DNA of 33,393 bases from positions 1-33,393 of the forward strand of contig JARLGI010000067.1 of NCBI GenBank assembly GCA_031296115.1. Direction: 5' to 3'. The stretch comes from Acidobacteriota bacterium. Lineage in GTDB: Bacteria > Acidobacteriota > Terriglobia > Terriglobales > Acidobacteriaceae. This document shows positions 1 to 6,459 of the stretch, piece after piece (position 1 is the stretch's first letter; every line of letters starts with the position of its first letter). A program made the translations under genes and the position numbers. The notes under the pieces were generated by a model. That model worked only from the letters and a program-made list of their open reading frames with translations. It was not told where the DNA came from and did no database searches.

Positions 1-105
1 TCCGCATTTCGGGCAACGGATGTCGCCTTTTTCGTATTCACTGAGGGTGAGGACTAACTCAAATGATTTCTGGCACTTTTTGCAAACATAATCATAAACG
101 GGCAT
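1..105 (-). CDS. FmdB-type zinc ribbon protein, partial (C-terminus outside window)
   Basis: The reverse strand encodes 35 residues beginning MPVYDYVCKKCQKSFELV and ending in CPKCG at the window edge. This is the N-terminal zinc ribbon of the FmdB family: MP-x-Y-x-Y-x-C-x2-C, a spacer, then CP-x-CG, with four Cys ligands for one zinc. The start at 105 is supported by GGGAGG about seven bases upstream. FmdB proteins are short, often named putative regulatory proteins, and their exact role is unsettled. Only the N-terminal part is visible, so nothing can be said about the tail. It reads in the same direction as the Cys-rich gene and the response regulator that follow at higher coordinates. Confidence 0.85.
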   Translation of the reverse strand, partial: MPVYDYVCKKCQKSFELVLTLSEYEKGDIRCPKCG

Positions 106-143
106 GGTCGCCTCCCGCAGAGATTGCTGCAAACCAAATCTAG

Positions 144-422
144 TCCAGTTTCCGGGCTAAAAAAAGCCCGACGCAACAGCAATGGGCTTCGATTCGCAAG
201 AAACTGGAACTTGAGGGCGACAGTCTGGCAAAACCCCCTCGCGGGTTTGTCTCCGACCATCGCTTCATCGATGACCTGAAGATGAAGGACTATGTGACCT
301 CAATTGCGTTCACCGAAGAGCAGGTGTGCAGCCAGAAATTCCTGCGCGACTTCACTGCTGCCTGTCGCAAAATGTCGCCGCTTGTTGAGTTCACCACGAA
401 GGCACGTGGCCTGAAATACTAG
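144..422 (+). pseudogene. DUF2461 (TIGR02453) family remnant, N-terminus missing
   Basis: From about 198 the plus strand reads a well-conserved tail: KKLELEGDSLAKPPRGF, then a DHRFIDDLKMKDYV stretch, then a C-terminal helix region ending LKY before TAG at 420-422. This matches the C-terminal third of DUF2461 proteins, which are normally about 220 residues. The frame is closed by TAG at 141-143, so only about 90 codons are open, and the only in-frame ATG (282) lies inside the conserved part. No N-terminal half is visible in any frame upstream, where the FmdB gene sits. I infer a truncated relic of a rearrangement rather than a working gene. Its stop overlaps the stop of the convergent minus-strand gene by four bases. 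Confidence 0.7.
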
Positions 423-613
423 GGGCGTGACTTCTCCAACCTCACAGGTCTCATCTTACGGACGACCTTGTCCGACGCGATTAGCCTACGCTCCAAATGA
501 GATTGCGGACGAACGCCACCAATCGCAAGCTCGCACCGCATATGGGGAGCAGCACTACATGTTGGACAGCGTACTGTCAGGGCTTGGGTTTCAATAAGAT
601 TGCCATGTATCAT
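419..613 (-). CDS. Small Cys-rich (zinc-finger-like) protein, unknown function
   Basis: This is a 64-residue protein with the motif VRCPTCSAAPHMRCELAIGG followed by R-x4-HLERR. The pattern C-x2-C-x6-C with a downstream His and a basic tail resembles a short zinc-binding module found in small acidobacterial and phage-associated proteins (recalled from family knowledge, not searched). ATG at 613 is the first start in frame, but no good ribosome binding site precedes it, so the start is uncertain. It converges on the DUF2461 relic and overlaps it by four bases. It lies 83 bases downstream of the response regulator in the same direction and could share its transcript. The plus-strand reading frame over it is taken to be a shadow. 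Confidence 0.6.
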   Translation of the reverse strand: MIHGNLIETQALTVRCPTCSAAPHMRCELAIGGVRPQSHLERRLIASDKVVRKMRPVRLEKSRP

Positions 614-696
614 GCCAACATTCTGGATGCGACGGGGCGTGAAGTCTGGTCAAAGTTGAACAATCTCGAATCAAACTGCATTACTACCCGCATCGC

Positions 697-1071
697 TTAA
701 GCCAGTAGGCGAGCGATGGCAGCGAGCAAGACATCCACTGGCTCGCATTTCGCAATGAAGCCATCCGCGAACTCCAATCCATCAGGCTCCTCAGCAGCGG
801 CTGAGACAATGAGAATGGGAACTTCAGGCTTCAATTGTTTCATCTCACGGGCAATCTCGGTTCCTGACTTGGCGCTTAGAAAGTGGTCGGCGATTACCAA
901 CTCGATAGCGTTTTGCTTGAAAAGCTGGAAGCCCTCTTCCGCTGAATTAGCGGTTAGCACGTCGTATCCGACGCTGGCGAGCAGTAACTTCTTGACGCGC
1001 AGAGCGATGTCCGCGTCGTCGATGCACAATATGAGGGGGCGTGGTGCGTCGTTCGAGGGTGAAGAAATCAT
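697..1071 (-). CDS. Single-domain response regulator (CheY-like receiver)
   Basis: This 124-residue protein is a receiver domain only. The acidic pair is D18/D19 (CIDDAD), the phospho-acceptor is D62 (ELVIADHFLSAKSG), the switch Ser is S90 (ILIVSA) and the conserved Lys is K108 (FIAKCEP). No output domain follows, so it would act by protein contact in a phosphorelay. The reading frame extends upstream to 1317, but ATG at 1071 is preceded by GGAGGT with seven-base spacing and begins just before the first beta strand, so this start is preferred. No cognate kinase is nearby, so it is an orphan regulator in an accessory stretch. The family call is secure; the pathway is unknown. Confidence 0.85.
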   Translation of the reverse strand: MISSPSNDAPRPLILCIDDADIALRVKKLLLASVGYDVLTANSAEEGFQLFKQNAIELVIADHFLSAKSGTEIAREMKQLKPEVPILIVSAAAEEPDGLEFADGFIAKCEPVDVLLAAIARLLA

Positions 1072-1289
1072 GGGCACACCTCCGAGCCTGAAGCAAATGT
1101 TCAGGCCTGTTGGACTATCAGCGAAAAGCAAAGACCGTGGATGAAGCAGCTTGCCCAGAGCATCCCCACAGACTACGTCACTTGCTGGATCGGCAGGATA
1201 AGCCGCCGAGCACTTGGCAGTCTGTGCAATATTGAACACATTTGAAAAATTGGTTTGGCAAAGACAGCGGAGCTTGAAAAGGATTTGTG

Positions 1290-1625
1290 ATGCCCAATAC
1301 CGCAATGTTCGCCTCAAGCGCCCAGCAGATAATGAACGGCAACACAGTCGATGTGAATGGGAAGACTGTGCCCGTCCGCCGCCGCAGCCGACATCGGCTA
1401 AGAACGCTAGCTTTCACCATGGATGGGCGGGACTATCAGGCCATCGAACAGAATGCCGAGAAGCCGAGCCGATGGGGACAGCTAGCGCGAGAGCGGCATC
1501 AGGTGGTTCAGTTCAAGGACGCGGAATCGAACAAATTTGTAGCGGTCGCGGTGGATGGGGAAGGGACAATTTACGGTGGCCGGGAGCGCAGGAAGGGGTC
1601 AGCAGGTCAGGGGTGGTCGTGCTGA
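1290..1625 (+). CDS. Hypothetical protein, small and basic
   Basis: This 111-residue protein is not assigned to a named family. An Arg-rich stretch (VPVRRRSRHRLRTLAF) is followed by MDGRDYQAIEQNAEKPSRW and VVQFKD then VAVAVDGEGTIYGG, which reads like a small mixed alpha/beta protein. Similar short proteins with a GRDYQAIEQN-like core occur in Acidobacteriota (from memory, unverified). ATG at 1290 is chosen over GTG at 1287 because AAGGA sits six bases before the ATG. It is divergent from the response regulator at 697-1071, with about 220 bases between them for promoters. There is no signal peptide or membrane segment. The coding call is moderate and rests on the ribosome binding site and plausible composition. 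Confidence 0.55.
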   Translation: MPNTAMFASSAQQIMNGNTVDVNGKTVPVRRRSRHRLRTLAFTMDGRDYQAIEQNAEKPSRWGQLARERHQVVQFKDAESNKFVAVAVDGEGTIYGGRERRKGSAGQGWSC

Positions 1626-1720
1626 ATAGCGATTCTTAGAAGGAGGACGGTTCTGCATCGAAATCAGTGCATGCGAATACGGCTTACTGGCACAATGTGG
1701 GACTTGCCGTTCTGTCGAAC

Positions 1721-1783
1721 TTCTACCTAAATTTCTACCTAATAAGACTCAACAAGGCCAAAAAAGACACCATAAGGTAGAAG
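1721..1783. repeat. Direct repeat with an inverted partner near the tRNA fragment
   Basis: TTCTACCTAA occurs twice (1721-1730 and 1733-1742), and GGTAGAAG at 1776-1783 is an inverted match to CTTCTACC at 1720-1727. The set lies about 45-105 bases beyond the T-run end of the tRNA-Thr fragment. It may be the footprint of a recombination event, or chance in an AT-richer gap. Function unknown. Confidence 0.35.
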
Positions 1784-1825
1784 AGAGGCAGTTGCCAAAT
1801 ATTTGAAAGTGCTGGTATTCAGGCC

Positions 1826-1865
1826 AAAAAAAAGAGCAGTAGACTTGATTACGAATCGACTGCTC
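1826..1865 (-). terminator. Intrinsic terminator whose 5' arm is tRNA sequence
   Basis: On the minus strand GAGCAGT (1865-1859) pairs perfectly with ACTGCTC (1840-1834) and is followed at once by eight T (1833-1826). Two further inner pairs after one mismatch extend the stem to ten positions around a loop containing the anticodon region. The 5' arm is the 3' side of the tRNA D-stem plus the following bases, so the hairpin is built partly from the tRNA fragment. This is a textbook Rho-independent layout. Confidence 0.7.
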
Positions 1866-1886
1866 TACCAACTGAGCTACGTCGGC
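1844..1886 (-). pseudogene. Truncated tRNA-Thr(CGU), 5' portion only
   Basis: Read on the minus strand from 1886: GCCGACG acceptor strand, TA, D-arm GCTC-AGTTGGTA-GAGC, then the anticodon loop TTCGTAA with CGT exactly at positions 34-36 (1853-1851). This is the normal numbering for tRNA-Thr(CGU). The 3' strand of the anticodon stem is damaged (two mismatches in five pairs). No variable loop, T-arm or 3' acceptor strand follows: the sequence goes straight into the second arm of a hairpin and a T-run. I looked through the lower-coordinate region to about 1600 for a displaced T-arm (GGTTCGA type) and found none. It cannot make a functional tRNA. An upstream promoter appears intact. Confidence 0.75.
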
Positions 1887-1895
1887 CTGTTCCAA

Positions 1896-1925
1896 ATTGT
1901 AACTGTCGCCAGCTAGTACCGTAAA
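1896..1925 (-). promoter_or_regulatory. Sigma70-like promoter for the tRNA-Thr fragment
   Basis: On the minus strand, TTTACG (1925-1920) and TACAAT (1901-1896) are separated by 18 bases. TACAAT ends nine bases before the first tRNA base at 1886, so transcription would start only a few bases before the tRNA 5' end. Both hexamers are close to consensus. Assigned by eye. Confidence 0.5.
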
Positions 1926-2031
1926 GGGCTCACAGGCGCGGTTTTCCACTGTTTTACGACGATTTGCACTTGCGCACCACGCTGTATCCGCTCATAATCA
2001 CACTAAGCTCAGTGGCGCACTCCGAGCTTAC

Positions 2032-2913
2032 ATGAATCGATATTGTCGAGCGGACGTTCTTCGGATCCTGCATATCACGGCCAACCAACTCGCCGGCTGG
2101 CAGCGTGCCGGATTGGTTCCCATTTCTGAGACTTTCACCTTCTTTGACCTGATCCAGCTACGAAAAATCCGTGACCTGCGCGCCAAGCTCGTGCGTCCGG
2201 CGGTCATCCGGGAATCGCTACAGGCCATGCTGAAGCAGGTTGCCGGCATGGAGAACCCTCTGCTGGAGGCCGGTTCCTTCAACGTCGGCTCGCGCGTGGC
2301 CTTCCGTCACGAAGGCCGTTCGATGGAACCGATTGCCGGGCAATTCGTCATGGATTTTGGCCAAAGCGGAACCGTCGTCTCCACTTCCAAGGTCAAACCG
2401 ATCGCCGCCTTTGAGACCGCTGCTCAGTTCTTCTCCCGCGGCGTGGCGCTGGAAGAGCACCCCAGCACGCACGATGAGGCCATCCAGATGTACGTGCAGG
2501 TCCTTGAACTTGATCCGTATCACGCGGCAGCGCACATCAATCTTGGCACGTTGTATTACAACCGCCAGAACTTTGAGTGGGCCGAGACGCACTACCGCGC
2601 CGCAGTGGCCTGCGATTTCCGGTATGCCCTGGCGCACTTTGATCTTGGCAACGTGCTGGACGAGACCGGTCGCATCGAGGAAGCCGTAGCAGCCTACAAG
2701 ACCGCGATTCAGCTGGCGCCTACGTATGCTGATGCGCATTACAATCTCGCGCTGGCCTACGAACGTTTGAGCAAGCCGCGCCAGGCGCTTCCGCACTGGA
2801 AGATCTACCTCAAGCTCGACAATACCGGCCCGTGGGCGGTCCATGCGCGCAACCAGATCGCACGCATCCTGGAAGCGGACAAGCTGAAGCTTGTGTTCAA
2901 GCAACAGAAATAA
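2032..2913 (+). CDS. MerR-type HTH protein fused to TPR repeats
   Basis: This 293-residue protein has two parts. Residues about 5-70 look like a MerR-type winged helix (VLRILHITANQLAGWQRAGL, then FTFFDLIQLRKIRDL and a VIRESLQAML helix). After a linker (about 75-125), residues about 128-265 form four TPR units with typical A-x2-NLG-x2-Y and P-x-Y/D-A-x2-N signatures (DPYHAAAHINLGTLYYNR; APTYADAHYNLALAYERL). It is soluble, with no signal peptide. MerR domains normally carry a ligand or metal domain, so TPR here suggests control through protein-protein contact; that is inference. ATG at 2032 has only a weak ribosome binding site, but upstream sequence is non-coding. It stands alone, 84 bases before the acyl-CoA dehydrogenase. 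Confidence 0.85.
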   Translation: MNRYCRADVLRILHITANQLAGWQRAGLVPISETFTFFDLIQLRKIRDLRAKLVRPAVIRESLQAMLKQVAGMENPLLEAGSFNVGSRVAFRHEGRSMEPIAGQFVMDFGQSGTVVSTSKVKPIAAFETAAQFFSRGVALEEHPSTHDEAIQMYVQVLELDPYHAAAHINLGTLYYNRQNFEWAETHYRAAVACDFRYALAHFDLGNVLDETGRIEEAVAAYKTAIQLAPTYADAHYNLALAYERLSKPRQALPHWKIYLKLDNTGPWAVHARNQIARILEADKLKLVFKQQK

Positions 2914-2997
2914 CCAGCCTCGCCTTCCCGTGCGCCTTTTCCTTCCGCTTGGGTGCTAAAATCAGGGGTTTTCCATCCCTTTGCAAGGATTGCCATC

Positions 2998-4179
2998 ATG
3001 ACAGAAGCCACTGCACCACATGCTGCTGCCTCCTCGCCCGCTCCGCTGGTGTCGCTCACCGAGGACGAAATACTTTTTCGCGATACCGTTCGTCAGTTTG
3101 CCGAGGAATCCGTTCGTCCTCATGTGAAGGAGATGGATGAGAAGGGCGTTTTCGAGCATTCGCTCATCGACCAGTTCTTTCAGCTCGGACTGATGGGCAT
3201 CGAGGTTCCGGAACAATACGGCGGCGGCGGCGGCACGTTCTTCGAGGCCATTCTTGCCGTCGAGGAACTCTCGGCGGTAGACCCTTCAGCCGGAGTCATC
3301 GTCGACGTGCAGAATACCCTGGTGAACAATGCGCTGCTGCGCTGGACAACCGAGGAGCAGCGCAAGCGCTATCTGCCGCGCATGTGCAGTGACACAGTCG
3401 GAGCCTATGCGTTGAGCGAGGCCGGCTCCGGCTCGGATGCCTTCGCGCTGCAAGCCCGCGCCGAACTCAAGGGCGGTGAATACGTCCTCAACGGGCAGAA
3501 GATGTGGATTACCAACGCCAAGGAGGCCGATGTCTTCATCCTGCTTGCGACGGTTGATCCGTCAGCGGGATACAAAGGCATCACCGCGTTCATCGTCGAG
3601 AAGAATTTCCCCGGCTTTTCTGTTGGCAAGAAGGAAGACAAGCTTGGCATTCGCGCTTCCAGCACCTGCGAGTTGATCTTGGAAGACTGCCGCGTTCCCA
3701 AAAGCAATGTTCTCGGCGAAGTAGGCAAGGGCTACAAGATCGCCATCGAGACCCTGAACGAAGGCCGCATCGGTATCGGCGCGCAAATGATCGGGTTGGC
3801 ACGCGGTGCGTGGGAATACGCCGTCAAGTACGCGCAGGAACGGAAGCAATTTGGCAAGGCCATCGCCGAGTTCCAGGGCATTCAGTTCCAGATTGCGCAG
3901 ATGGCAACCGAGATCGAAGCCGCCCGCATGCTGCTCTACAACTGTGCGCGCATGAAGGACGCCGGCATGATCTTCCTGAAGGAAGCGGCCATGACCAAGC
4001 TCTTCTGCTCGCAAGTTGCGGAGCGCGTGGCGTCGCTGTGCGTCGAGATTTACGGCGGTTACGGCTTCACCAAGGATTATCCGGTGGAGAAATACTTCCG
4101 CGATTCCAAGATCGGCAAGATTTACGAAGGCACGTCAAACATGCAGCTCCAGACGATCGCCAAGCTGGTGATGAAATAG
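2998..4179 (+). CDS. Acyl-CoA dehydrogenase
   Basis: This 393-residue FAD enzyme catalyses alpha,beta-dehydrogenation of acyl-CoA in fatty-acid or branched-chain acid oxidation. It has the N-terminal helical domain (LTEDEILFRDTVRQFAEE), the middle beta domain with AYALSEAGSGSDAFAL and the WITNAKEADVFILLA FAD-contact region, and the C-terminal helical domain (YAQERKQFGKAIAEFQGIQF). The catalytic Glu is in IYEGTSNMQ, about E377, and the length is normal for short/medium-chain members. ATG at 2998 has AAGGA eight bases upstream; a GTG at 2953 in the same frame has no such support and would add a non-homologous tail. Chain-length specificity cannot be read from sequence alone. A strong terminator follows. 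Confidence 0.93.
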   Translation: MTEATAPHAAASSPAPLVSLTEDEILFRDTVRQFAEESVRPHVKEMDEKGVFEHSLIDQFFQLGLMGIEVPEQYGGGGGTFFEAILAVEELSAVDPSAGVIVDVQNTLVNNALLRWTTEEQRKRYLPRMCSDTVGAYALSEAGSGSDAFALQARAELKGGEYVLNGQKMWITNAKEADVFILLATVDPSAGYKGITAFIVEKNFPGFSVGKKEDKLGIRASSTCELILEDCRVPKSNVLGEVGKGYKIAIETLNEGRIGIGAQMIGLARGAWEYAVKYAQERKQFGKAIAEFQGIQFQIAQMATEIEAARMLLYNCARMKDAGMIFLKEAAMTKLFCSQVAERVASLCVEIYGGYGFTKDYPVEKYFRDSKIGKIYEGTSNMQLQTIAKLVMK

Positions 4180-4203
4180 CCGGCGTTCATTCTGACGAAC
4201 TCG

Positions 4204-4232
4204 ACGGCCACCGTAACAGCGGTGGCCGTTTT
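4204..4232 (+). terminator. Intrinsic terminator after acyl-CoA dehydrogenase
   Basis: ACGGCCACCG (4204-4213) pairs perfectly with CGGTGGCCGT (4220-4229) around a six-base loop and is followed by TTTT. It lies 25 bases after the stop of the acyl-CoA dehydrogenase gene. Confidence 0.85.
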
Positions 4233-4287
4233 GCTGAAAATTAATGGCGCATTCACACTCATCTAATATATTTGCGGTTTATCGCCT

Positions 4288-5025
4288 ATGAAACTGCCGC
4301 TTAAATTCGCTGCTTTCTTGTTCTGCACCGCTACTTTTCTGTCCGCGCAGAATATTCCCGTCGGAACGGTGCTTCCCGTCACGCTGAGTTCCACGCTCGA
4401 CGCCAAGAAAGACAAGCCTGGCGAAAAGATCGAAGGAAAGCTGATGCAGGATGTTCCCTTGCCCGATGGCGCAAAGATCAAGCGCGGATCTCATGTCTTG
4501 GGCCATGTCGTGGAAGCGACCAAGACTGCGAACGGCTTCCGTATGGCGTTGAAATTCGACCAACTCGAGGACGGAGGCACTGTGATTCCGCTGAATGTTA
4601 GCGTTCGCGCCATCACTGACTCCGACAGCATCTTCAACGCCCACCTTCCCATTAACGCCGCGTCCAGCTCCGAGTCCTCGGACGAGTGGGTGACCAAGCA
4701 GATCGGTGGCGACATCGTGAACCGCGGTCGAGGTTTGGTGGCTTCCGGCGATTCTCTCGTCGGCCATTGGAAGGGCGCGGTCTGGGCCACGCTGGCGCCG
4801 GTCTACGATTGTCCTCCGCAAACTATGCCGCAGGGGGAACAGGCGATGTGGGTGTTTTCCGTGAACGCGTGCGGTGTCTATGGATTTCGTGACGTGAAAA
4901 TCGTCCGCGCCGGAGACAGCGATCCAGTGGGGCAAGTCGTACTTGAATCACCCCGGGACTTACACATCGGCGACGGAAGCGGCTGGCTACTCATCGCCAA
5001 TAGCGCACCTTCCGCCAGCAAGTAG
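4288..5025 (+). CDS. Exported protein of unknown function
   Basis: This 245-residue protein has a clear Sec signal peptide (MKLPLKFAAFLFCTATFLSA, cleavage near residue 20). The mature part begins QNIPVGTVLPVTLSSTLDAKK and continues with VPLPDGAKIKRGSHVLGHVV, a pattern of short strands with G-x-xL-P-x-G-xxL spacing that I associate with TrbI/VirB10-like beta-barrel folds in exported acidobacterial proteins. No catalytic motif is visible. It is monocistronic: a terminator lies before it, and it converges on the VWFA gene with 25 bases between stops. It probably acts in the periplasm or at the cell surface. Function is not assigned. Confidence 0.8.
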   Translation: MKLPLKFAAFLFCTATFLSAQNIPVGTVLPVTLSSTLDAKKDKPGEKIEGKLMQDVPLPDGAKIKRGSHVLGHVVEATKTANGFRMALKFDQLEDGGTVIPLNVSVRAITDSDSIFNAHLPINAASSSESSDEWVTKQIGGDIVNRGRGLVASGDSLVGHWKGAVWATLAPVYDCPPQTMPQGEQAMWVFSVNACGVYGFRDVKIVRAGDSDPVGQVVLESPRDLHIGDGSGWLLIANSAPSASK

Positions 5026-5050
5026 TCCTTCCTCTTCAACCCAGGCGCGA

Positions 5051-6289
5051 TTACTCCACCTGGTGCTTGGCGGTATAGCCATCGCGGGCAACGATGGTGT
5101 ACTTCAGGTCCTTGTTCTTCTGGTCCTTGATCTCCAGTGGCTTGTCGTCCGGTCCGACTAACTCCACCTTCAGCTTGCGATAGGTTCCGTCCTGTTTCGT
5201 ATTGGTCGGCTTGTACGTGATGGTGTACTGGTCGCGAATGGACCGCGCCACTTCGCGGAAAATATCCGGCAGCTCACCTTCCAACCGCGGTTTATACCAG
5301 TGGCCGCCGGTCATGCGCGCGAAGGTGTTCATCTGATTGTCGGCCTGGATGTAGTCCATCATCGCCGCCGACATGTTGGGATTGCTGCCGTATCGCGCAT
5401 CCACCCAGTTCAGAAAAGCTGCGCCGGTGCTGATGGTATAGATGGTCACGTTCGGCGTGGCCTTCACTTTCTTCAAGATGGTATCCAGCGTGATCTTGCT
5501 GAACGTGTCGCGACCGCTGGCGACCACCACCAATTCCTTGGGTCCGGGAATGCGGTCCAAACGGTCAAGGGTGTCGTACATCGCATCGAAGATGTTGGTC
5601 TCGCGGAACCCCGGAACCCGCAGCATGTTCAGCGCGCCGAAGATGGCCTGCTTGTCCTGGGTGAAGTCCACCAGGATGTGGGTCTTCATGTCGAACTCGA
5701 TGACTGCGACCCAGTCCTTGGGCTGCAGGTTCGAGGCGAACATGTAGGAAGCATTCAGCGCGTCGTACATGAAGTTGTAGTTGGTGGAGGCGAACTCCAC
5801 CAGCAGGACCGCGGTAATCGGCGCCTGGCTTTGCGTGACGGTCTGGATCTTCTGTGGAACGCCGTCTTCCAGGATCCTGAAGTGCTCTCTCGCCACGTCA
5901 ATGGGCAGTGGAATAGGACTTCCGTCCTTGTTGATCAAGCGCGCATCGACGGTCACCACCGGAACGTCCACGTGCAGCGAGAACTGCGGATTGTCCGTCG
6001 TAGACGGTTTCGGCCTGGGCGGCGGAGGCGGCTCTTCCGTTTCCTTCTTCTTCGGGACAGCAATGGTGCTGCTCTCCCCGGTCGGGCCACCGGCCTCCGC
6101 GGGCATCTGGCCTTGTTGCGACTGGCTGGGCTGCGACTGCGATGACGACTGATCCTGGCTCGACGACTGCGCTCGCGTGGGGATTGCGATCCACAGCGCA
6201 CCGGCGAAGACAGCCAGCCCGATGAGCGCGACCAACTTAGGCGCCAAAGGTAAATAATTCAGGTTCTTTAGGTGTTTCCCACGATACAT
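5051..6289 (-). CDS. VWFA-related exported protein (TIGR03436-type), degenerate MIDAS
   Basis: This 412-residue protein has an N-terminal signal-anchor (about 20-41), a Ser/Gln-rich low-complexity linker and a Pro-rich stretch, then LHVDVPVVTVDARLINKDG leading into a von Willebrand A-type domain. This arrangement is typical of the acidobacterial VWFA-related family, usually exported and of unknown role. The place where a metal-binding MIDAS DxSxS would stand reads LLVEFASTNY, so the first Asp is Glu and the Ser pattern is broken; metal-dependent ligand binding may be absent. The C-terminal part (DQYTITYKPTN) is a short beta-rich tail common to the family. It converges with the exported protein at 4288 and is divergent from the S55 gene. 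Family call firm, function unknown. Confidence 0.88.
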   Translation of the reverse strand: MYRGKHLKNLNYLPLAPKLVALIGLAVFAGALWIAIPTRAQSSSQDQSSSQSQPSQSQQGQMPAEAGGPTGESSTIAVPKKKETEEPPPPPRPKPSTTDNPQFSLHVDVPVVTVDARLINKDGSPIPLPIDVAREHFRILEDGVPQKIQTVTQSQAPITAVLLVEFASTNYNFMYDALNASYMFASNLQPKDWVAVIEFDMKTHILVDFTQDKQAIFGALNMLRVPGFRETNIFDAMYDTLDRLDRIPGPKELVVVASGRDTFSKITLDTILKKVKATPNVTIYTISTGAAFLNWVDARYGSNPNMSAAMMDYIQADNQMNTFARMTGGHWYKPRLEGELPDIFREVARSIRDQYTITYKPTNTKQDGTYRKLKVELVGPDDKPLEIKDQKNKDLKYTIVARDGYTAKHQVE

Positions 6290-6459
6290 CTAGGTGCCTC
6301 TTACGTCACACTGTCTGCTAGTATAAATGCAATTTCAGCTACTTTGACTCGCTGCCATTGGCACAAACGGCTCTTGCTTAGACGCAGGAGCGGCCGCAGA
6401 GTCATAAGATGAGGGGATTCAGGGCCATCGCAAGTCGCTTGCAGCAAGGAATGAGGAGC

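Noticed and set aside
153..170. Hairpin CGGGCT-AAAAAA-AGCCCG as a terminator
   Set aside because: Only six pairs with no T-run on either side of the stem.
1600..1886. Intact tRNA-Thr with an intron
   Set aside because: No T-arm or 3' acceptor strand was found on the minus strand down to 1600, and a terminator follows immediately after the break.
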